Shown here one piece after another: positions 59,016 through 64,000 of a stretch of DNA of 64,000 bases. Both the position numbers and the translations under genes were made by a program. Source of the stretch: Pseudomonas sp. ML96 (GTDB lineage: Bacteria > Pseudomonadota > Gammaproteobacteria > Pseudomonadales > Pseudomonadaceae); assembly GCF_000761545.1 (NCBI RefSeq), contig NZ_JPMY01000042.1:1-64000 (forward strand). The letters are read 5' to 3'. A model generated the notes under the pieces. That model ran no database searches, was not told the DNA's origin, and was given only the letters and a program-made list of their open reading frames with translations. The first letter of the stretch is position 1. Every line of letters begins with the position of its first letter.

Positions 59016-60962
59016 TTACTCCCGGGAGAGGGCGTCGACAGGGTCGAGACGGGCGGCATTGCGGGCCGGCAGGAAGCCGAACACCAGGCCGATGACGGTG
59101 GAGCAGAGGAAGGCGGCGATGATCGAGCCGGCCGAGAACACCAGGCTGAACTCGCTGGTGAAGTGGCTGAACACCGCGCCGAAGGCCAGTGCCGAGAGCA
59201 CGCCGAGGGTGCCGCCGATCAGGCACACCAGCACCGCCTCGATGAGGAACTGGCGGAGGATGTCGCTCTGCCGCGCGCCGACGGCCATGCGCACGCCGAT
59301 CTCGCGGGTGCGCTCGGTGACCGACACCAGCATGATGTTCATCACCCCGATGCCGCCGACCAGCAGCGAGATCAGGGCGATGGCCGAGATCAGCAGGGTC
59401 ATGGTCTGGCTGGTCTTCTCGATGGTCTGGCGGATGGTGTCGGTGTTCATCACGAAGAAGTCCTGCACCCCGTGCCGACGCTTGAGCAGGCGGATGATGC
59501 CCTGCTCGGCGGCGTCGCTGGAGACGCTGTCATCGACCCGCACGGTGATGCTCTCCAGGTACGCCTGGCCGAGCATGCGGTTCATCACCGCGGTGTAGGG
59601 CAGGTACACGCGCAGCTGGTCGCTGCCGCCGAAGTTGCTCTGGATCGGCTCGAGCACGCCGATGATGCGCACCGGCACGTTGCCCAGCAGGATCACCTCG
59701 CCGAGCGCCTGCTTGCCGGCGAACAGCTTCTTGTAGCTGTTGTCGTCGATCACCGCGTCCTGCGCCGACTCGCGCACCGCCTTGGCGTCGAAGGCGCGGC
59801 CCTGGGCGAAGGTGTAGCCCTTGGCGCGGAAGAACTGCTCGCCGACTCCGCTCATCGACACGGTCAGCGCCTGGTCGCGGTAGCGCAGGGTGCCGGAGTT
59901 GGACACCGACGGCGTGACGCTATCGACGAAGGCCTGGCCGGCCAGGGCGTCGGCATCGGCCGGTACCAGGGTCTGGATGCGCGCCGAGCGGCGGTCGCCA
60001 AAGCCGCTGCCGGGGAAGATGTCGATGGTGTTGGTGCCGATCGCGCTGATGTTCTCCATGATCTTCTGCTGCGAGCCCTGGCCGAGGGCGACTACCGAGA
60101 CCACCGAGGCGATGCCGATGATGATGCCGAGCATGGTCAGGAAGGTGCGCAGCTTGTGCGAGAGCATGGCCAGCAGGGCCATGCGCAAGGCCTCGCGGAA
60201 CTGGCCGAGGCTGGCTTTCAGCGCGTTGGCTTCGCGGGCCTGGGCCGGCTCCTCGAGCGCGCGCACCTCGTTCGCGCTGTTGCGCAGGCGGCGGTCGGCG
60301 ATGATCTGGCCGTCGCTGATCTCGATGATGCGGTCGGCGGTTTCCGCCACTTTCATGTCGTGGGTGACGATGATCACCGTGTGCCCGGCGGCGTGCAGTT
60401 CGCGCAGCAGCTTGAGCATCTCCTCGCCGCTGTGGCTGTCCAGCGCGCCGGTGGGTTCGTCGGCGAGGATCACCTGGCCGCCGTTCATCAAGGCGCGGGC
60501 GATCGACACGCGCTGCTGCTGGCCACCCGAGAGCTGGCTGGGGCGGTGGCCGAGGCGCTCGCCCAGGCCCAGGCGCTGCAGCAGGGCCTCGGCGCGCTGG
60601 TGGCGGCTGGCCGCGTCCTTGCCGGAGTAGATCGCCGGCACTTCCACGTTGCCCACTGCGTCGAGGTCGCCGAGCAGGTGGTAGCGCTGGAAGATGAAGC
60701 CGAAGTATTCGCGGCGCAGTTCGGCCAGCTCGTCGGCATTCAGCTGGCCGGTCTCGCGGCCGGCGATGCGGTAGGTGCCGGCGCTCGGCCGGTCGAGGCA
60801 GCCGAGGATGTTCATCAGGGTCGACTTGCCCGAGCCGGAGGCGCCGATGATGGCGACCATCTCGCCCTGCTCGACGGCCAGGTCGACGTCCTTGAGTACG
60901 GCGACGGTCTGCTCGCCGGCGGGGAATTCGCGGCGCAGGCCACGCAGTTCTAGCAGTGCCAT
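59016..60962 (-). CDS. macB: MacB-type ABC efflux permease/ATPase
   Basis: The 648-residue protein has an ABC ATPase domain (Walker A GASGSGKST, signature LSGGQQQR, Walker B ILADEPTGALD) and a MacB-type membrane domain with four helices and a large periplasmic region. It drives export through the periplasmic adaptor and the outer-membrane factor. Its start overlaps the end of macA region with a gap of one base, so the three genes form one operon. PvdT of P. aeruginosa has this layout, but no pyoverdine genes are near. Confidence 0.95.
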   Translation of the reverse strand: MALLELRGLRREFPAGEQTVAVLKDVDLAVEQGEMVAIIGASGSGKSTLMNILGCLDRPSAGTYRIAGRETGQLNADELAELRREYFGFIFQRYHLLGDLDAVGNVEVPAIYSGKDAASRHQRAEALLQRLGLGERLGHRPSQLSGGQQQRVSIARALMNGGQVILADEPTGALDSHSGEEMLKLLRELHAAGHTVIIVTHDMKVAETADRIIEISDGQIIADRRLRNSANEVRALEEPAQAREANALKASLGQFREALRMALLAMLSHKLRTFLTMLGIIIGIASVVSVVALGQGSQQKIMENISAIGTNTIDIFPGSGFGDRRSARIQTLVPADADALAGQAFVDSVTPSVSNSGTLRYRDQALTVSMSGVGEQFFRAKGYTFAQGRAFDAKAVRESAQDAVIDDNSYKKLFAGKQALGEVILLGNVPVRIIGVLEPIQSNFGGSDQLRVYLPYTAVMNRMLGQAYLESITVRVDDSVSSDAAEQGIIRLLKRRHGVQDFFVMNTDTIRQTIEKTSQTMTLLISAIALISLLVGGIGVMNIMLVSVTERTREIGVRMAVGARQSDILRQFLIEAVLVCLIGGTLGVLSALAFGAVFSHFTSEFSLVFSAGSIIAAFLCSTVIGLVFGFLPARNAARLDPVDALSRE

Positions 60963-60963
60963 G

Positions 60964-62166
60964 TCACAGCCTCATGCCCGGGCCGCGCATGCGCAGGGTG
61001 GTGCTGGAACCGGCGGCGGCATCGCCCAGCACGACCTTGTCGCCCAGTGCCAGGCCATCGACGACCTGGGCGTTGATCGAGTCTTCCAGGCCGGTATGGA
61101 TCTGCCGCTCCTCGACCTTGCCGCCGCGGCCGAGCACCTGCACGGTGTAGCTGCCGTCGCGGTTGGCGCTGCCGAGGGCGGAGACCGGGATGCTCGGGGT
61201 GTCGCTGGCGGAGTCGAGGACGATGCTGACCTCGGTGGTCATCGAGATGCGCAGCTTGCCGTCCGGGTTGGGCACGTCGAACACGCCCATGTAGTAGATG
61301 GCGGTGTCGGTGGAGGTGCTGCTGGACGACGAGCTGGAGGAGCTGTCGCTATCGTTGATCGAGTCCGGCGCCGGCTCGACCATGCGCAGGGTGGCGCGGT
61401 AGCGCTTGCCCGGCTCGCCAAGGATGGTGAAGTACACCGGCAGGCCGGGCTTGACCCGCACCACGTCGGCCTCGGAGATCTCGGCGCGCACGGTCATCTG
61501 GTCGAGCTGGGCCAGCTTGACCAGGGTCGGCGCCGACTGGGCGGAGTTCACCGTCTGGCCTTCCTTGACCACCACGCCGACCACGGTGCCGTCGATGGGC
61601 GCGGTGATCTGGGTGTAGCCGAGGTCGACCTCGGCGGTGGAGACCTGGATCTGCGCCTGCTGGATCTGCGCGTCGAGGGCGGCGACCTGGGCCTTGGCGG
61701 TGTCGAGGTCGGCCTCGGCGGTTTCGTAGCTCTCACGCGAACTGGCGTTCTGCGCCAGCATGGTCTTCTGCCGGGTAAAGGCCAGTTGCGCCTTCTTCAG
61801 GCTGGCGGCCTGCACGGCGCGCTGCGCCTTGATGTTGGCCAGCGCGGCCTTGGCGTTGGCCAGATCGTTCTGCTGGGTCAGCGAGTCGATCTCGGCGATC
61901 AGATCGCCCTGTTTGACCTGGTCACCGAAGTCCACGTGCAGCTTGGTGATCTGCCCGGATACCTGGGCACCGACGCTGACCTGCTTGTAGGCCTCCAGGG
62001 TGCCGGTGGCGATCACCCGTTGCTCGATATCGGCGCCACGCACCTCGGCGGTGAGCAGGCCGCTGCTGTCCTGGGCGGGCAACAGCCAGGTCTTGAGGAG
62101 GTAGCCGCCGCACAGGAGTGCAGCAACGGCGAGGGCGGGGATGAGGTAGCGCGGACGTCTGGACAT
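60964..62166 (-). CDS. macA: MacA-type periplasmic adaptor protein
   Basis: The 400-residue protein has an N-terminal membrane anchor (LIPALAVAALLCGGYLL), the lipoyl/barrel-sandwich halves, a coiled-coil hairpin (about residues 90-160) and a C-terminal beta-barrel. It bridges MacB and the outer-membrane factor. Unusually, a nine-serine run with Thr/Asp flanks (around residues 270-290) interrupts the beta-barrel region; this may be a flexible loop. The resemblance to PvdR is clear, but the exported substrate is unknown. Confidence 0.93.
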   Translation of the reverse strand: MSRRPRYLIPALAVAALLCGGYLLKTWLLPAQDSSGLLTAEVRGADIEQRVIATGTLEAYKQVSVGAQVSGQITKLHVDFGDQVKQGDLIAEIDSLTQQNDLANAKAALANIKAQRAVQAASLKKAQLAFTRQKTMLAQNASSRESYETAEADLDTAKAQVAALDAQIQQAQIQVSTAEVDLGYTQITAPIDGTVVGVVVKEGQTVNSAQSAPTLVKLAQLDQMTVRAEISEADVVRVKPGLPVYFTILGEPGKRYRATLRMVEPAPDSINDSDSSSSSSSSSTSTDTAIYYMGVFDVPNPDGKLRISMTTEVSIVLDSASDTPSIPVSALGSANRDGSYTVQVLGRGGKVEERQIHTGLEDSINAQVVDGLALGDKVVLGDAAAGSSTTLRMRGPGMRL

Positions 62167-62199
62167 CGGTTTTCTACAGGGCGGATTTGGATGTCCGCC

Positions 62200-62237
62200 A
62201 CTATAGAAAGCGCTCTGCTAAGGGGGGGTAAGCTAAG
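62200..62237 (-). promoter_or_regulatory. Putative macA promoter with direct repeats
   Basis: On the minus strand a TATAGT -10-like hexamer (62205-62200) is preceded by two CTTAGC direct repeats 15 bases apart (plus-strand GCTAAG at 62217 and 62232). Direct repeats overlapping the -35 region are typical of response-regulator-activated promoters. The 15-base period is not that of PmrA or PhoP, so the regulator cannot be named. Confidence 0.4.
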
Positions 62238-62279
62238 TGTCAGGAATGGGTAAAGCTGCCAGGGGCAGGCGGCAAAGCC

Positions 62280-62933
62280 TCAGACCAGAGCGTCGCGACG
62301 GCCGCCGAGCAGGCGCAGCAGGGCGTTCAGCAGCAGGCCGTAGAGCGGCACGAAGAGCATCAGGCTGACGGCCAGCTTGACCCCGTAGTCCACCGTGGCG
62401 ATCTCCACCCAGTGCTCGGCCATGAACGGGTTGTCGCTGCGCCAGAAGGCCACCGAGAAGAAGGCGAAGGTGTCCAGCAGGTTGCCGATGATGGTCGAGG
62501 CGGTCGGCGCGATCCACCACTGCGGCAGCTGGCGCAGGCGGTCGAACACTTGAATGTCGAGCAACTGGCCGAGCACGTAGGCGAGGAAGCTGGCGACCGA
62601 GATGCGCAGGACGAATTCGTTGTAGTCACCCAGCGCCGACAGGCCGCGGAAGGCGCCTTCCTGGAACAGCACCGAGACCACGTAGGAGGCGAGCAGGGCC
62701 GGGATCATCACCCGCGCGATCACCTTGCGCGCAGGCGTCTTGCCGAGCAGGCGCACGGTCAGGTCGGTGGCCAGGAAGATGAACGGGAAGCTGAAGGCAC
62801 CCCAGGTGGTGTGCCAGCCGAACAGGGTGATCGGCAGCTGCACCAGGTAGTTGCTGGCGATGATGATGAGGATGTGGAAAGCGATCAGCGCCGGCAGGGC
62901 GAAGCGCGGATTGGATGCGGCGAGTGGCGGCAT
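62280..62933 (-). CDS. yhhQ: Queuosine precursor transporter YhhQ
   Basis: The 217-residue membrane protein has six helices and the YhhQ/COG1738 body: FALPALIAFHILIIIASNYL, TWGAFSFPFIFLATDLTVRL, and ASTIIGNLLDTFAFFSVAFW. It imports 7-cyano- or 7-aminomethyl-7-deazaguanine for tRNA queuosine. ATG at 62933 is chosen because the conserved body begins there and AAGG lies eight bases upstream. Upstream lies a preQ1-I-like riboswitch that includes this AAGG, so translation is probably controlled by preQ1. Confidence 0.92.
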   Translation of the reverse strand: MPPLAASNPRFALPALIAFHILIIIASNYLVQLPITLFGWHTTWGAFSFPFIFLATDLTVRLLGKTPARKVIARVMIPALLASYVVSVLFQEGAFRGLSALGDYNEFVLRISVASFLAYVLGQLLDIQVFDRLRQLPQWWIAPTASTIIGNLLDTFAFFSVAFWRSDNPFMAEHWVEIATVDYGVKLAVSLMLFVPLYGLLLNALLRLLGGRRDALV

Positions 62934-62941
62934 GATGCAGA

Positions 62942-62972
62942 CCTTTTTAGTGAATGGGGTTAGGGAACCCAT
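62942..62972 (-). promoter_or_regulatory. preQ1-I riboswitch-like aptamer before yhhQ
   Basis: Read on the minus strand, the leader is ATGGG, TTCCCTAAC, CCCAT, TCACTAAAAAGG. This matches the preQ1-I layout: a 5-bp P1 stem, a C-rich loop, CCC closing the stem, and an A-rich tail that folds back into the minor groove and ends in the Shine-Dalgarno AAGG. It aligns well with the known Thermoanaerobacter aptamer (CTGGG...ACCCCAG...ACAAGG). Ligand binding would hide the ribosome binding site of yhhQ. Confidence 0.8.
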
Positions 62973-63034
62973 GCCGGCCGGGATGGCGAGCGGCGCGCAT
63001 TCTAACCTTGGAGTCAGAAATGTGCAAAAAACGA

Positions 63035-64000
63035 TCACTCGTCGCTGGTCGACTCCATGCACACGCGGTTGCGGCCTTCCTGCTTGGCCCGGTAGAGCAG
63101 CTCGTCGCAGCGCTTGAGCAGCTGTTCGAGCTCGCTCAGCATCGGGTCGGCCAGTACCGCGCCGATGCTGATGGTGAGGTGCCCGAGCTGATCCGCGCGG
63201 CGCTGGTGCGGCAGGCCGAGGGCCTCGACCTGCTGGCGCAGGCGTTCGGCGATGCGCAGTAGCTCGCTGCGCCGGCAGCCGTCGAGGAGGATGGCGAACT
63301 CCTCGCCGCCGTAGCGGAACAGCCGAGCTTGGCCGCTACGCATCGCCCCCAGCATCGATTCGGCGACCTGGCGCAGACAGGCGTCACCGGCCTGGTGGCC
63401 GTAGTGGTCGTTGTACGGCTTGAAGTAGTCGATATCGATCAGCAGCAGGGCGAAGGGACGCCCGCCCTGGCGCATCTGCTGCCAGCTGAGCTGCATGGCT
63501 TGGTCGAAGGCGCGACGGTTGCCGGTCAGGGTCAGCGGGTCGGTGTGGGCCAGCTCCTGCAGTTGCAGGGTCAGGGTGGCCAGCTCGGCGCGTTGCTGGC
63601 GTTCCTCCTGGTCGGCGAGGAAGGCGCGTTTCACGCTGCGGATGTTGGTCCAGCTGATGAACAGGCTGAACAGGGCCACCGGCAGGAACACCAGGACGTA
63701 GATCAGTACCGCCTTGCTGTCGCCGTCGTAGAGCAGCCAGACGTTGCCCAGAGTGATAGCCGAGATCACCAGCGAGCAGGCCAGGATGCCGCGGAAGGAG
63801 TAGCGCACGCCGAGGTTGGCGAGCAGCACGAAGACCACCGAGGCGAACAGGAAGCTGGCCACGTCGGGCGATTCGCTGCGCTTGAGCAGCTCGAACCAGG
63901 CGATGGTGGAGATGATGTCGTGGATCGGCATCAGCATGTCCATCAGCAGCACGCTGCGGCTATAGCGGAATACCAGGTAGATGTTGACCAGGCCGACCAG
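63035..64000 (-). CDS. Membrane diguanylate cyclase (partial, 5' end beyond window)
   Basis: The visible part has several transmembrane helices, then a GGDEF domain with LIDIDYFKPYNDHYGHQAG and the active loop RYGGEEFAILLD. The frame stays open to the right edge (the last residues before the edge read LVGLVNIYLVFRYSRSVLLM), so the true start lies outside the window. The I-site position reads RSGQ rather than RxxD, so product inhibition is probably lost. No EAL or sensor domain is seen. Confidence 0.88.
   Translation of the reverse strand: MVGLVNIYLVFRYSRSVLLMDMLMPIHDIISTIAWFELLKRSESPDVASFLFASVVFVLLANLGVRYSFRGILACSLVISAITLGNVWLLYDGDSKAVLIYVLVFLPVALFSLFISWTNIRSVKRAFLADQEERQQRAELATLTLQLQELAHTDPLTLTGNRRAFDQAMQLSWQQMRQGGRPFALLLIDIDYFKPYNDHYGHQAGDACLRQVAESMLGAMRSGQARLFRYGGEEFAILLDGCRRSELLRIAERLRQQVEALGLPHQRRADQLGHLTISIGAVLADPMLSELEQLLKRCDELLYRAKQEGRNRVCMESTSDE

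Noticed and set aside
59163..60953. A 596-codon plus-strand frame opposite macB
   Set aside because: It has shadow composition and contradicts the clear ABC motifs on the minus strand.
57620..62166. Assigning the MacAB-type operon firmly as PvdRT-OpmQ
   Set aside because: Architecture and sizes fit, but no pyoverdine genes or PvdS-type promoter are seen, so the general MacAB-OMF call is safer.
1..64000. CRISPR arrays, tRNA or rRNA genes
   Set aside because: No regularly spaced repeats, no tRNA-like cloverleaf blocks and no rRNA sequence were recognised on either strand by reading; a dedicated scan was not possible.

Overview
The window is a 64 kb chromosomal segment of a Pseudomonas-like gammaproteobacterium. 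The evidence is the uniformly GC-rich coding sequence with short gaps, plus lineage-typical genes: a phosphate-selective OprO/OprP porin behind a Pho box, a DUF2790 secreted protein, a CigR-like protein, agmatine deiminase, several LysE exporters and MacAB-TolC efflux genes. The species cannot be fixed from the sequence. I see no rRNA, tRNA, CRISPR array, transposase or phage gene.

Layout. 0-6.8 kb: a TorF-type porin and a Tat-exported agmatine deiminase, an exported amidohydrolase, a chemoreceptor and an SGNH-like exported protein. 6.8-16.9 kb: the RNA helicase HrpA, a diguanylate cyclase, small DUF proteins, a serine hydrolase, an AraC/LysE pair with a 12-codon leader peptide, and an alpha/beta hydrolase. 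16.9-20.0 kb: an AT-rich island holding one large gene that joins a PD-(D/E)xK nuclease domain to a P-loop ATPase, flanked by featureless DNA. 20.0-28.6 kb: glycine-zipper protein, SDR, SH3 protein, SulP transporter, GST, HIT and Sel1 proteins. 28.7-33 kb: GlxA- and LysR-type regulators, agmatine deiminase AguA and a polyamine-binding protein. 33-42.5 kb: small exported proteins, an HD-GYP-type protein with a large insertion, a LysR/carboxymuconolactone decarboxylase pair, two LysE exporters and an acid phosphatase-like protein. 42.8-47.4 kb: a KAS III-like enzyme, then an ECF sigma factor, a zinc-finger anti-sigma factor and an hvfABCX-type metallophore RiPP operon. 47.4-64 kb: phosphate porin, acyltransferase, cyclophilin, azoreductase, a second AraC/LysE pair, RarD, a MacAB-OMF efflux operon, a queuosine-precursor transporter behind a preQ1-I riboswitch-like leader, and a diguanylate cyclase running off the right edge.

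The most notable signals are four. First, a dispersed palindromic element of about 140 bp occurs in three copies, each starting directly at a TGA stop codon in the same orientation, with paired compensatory changes between copies 1 and 2. Second, the nuclease-ATPase island gene is a candidate single-gene defence system. Third, the ECF-controlled hvf/bufferin-type copper RiPP locus has a recognisable ECF promoter. Fourth, a preQ1-I-like aptamer ends in the ribosome binding site of yhhQ.
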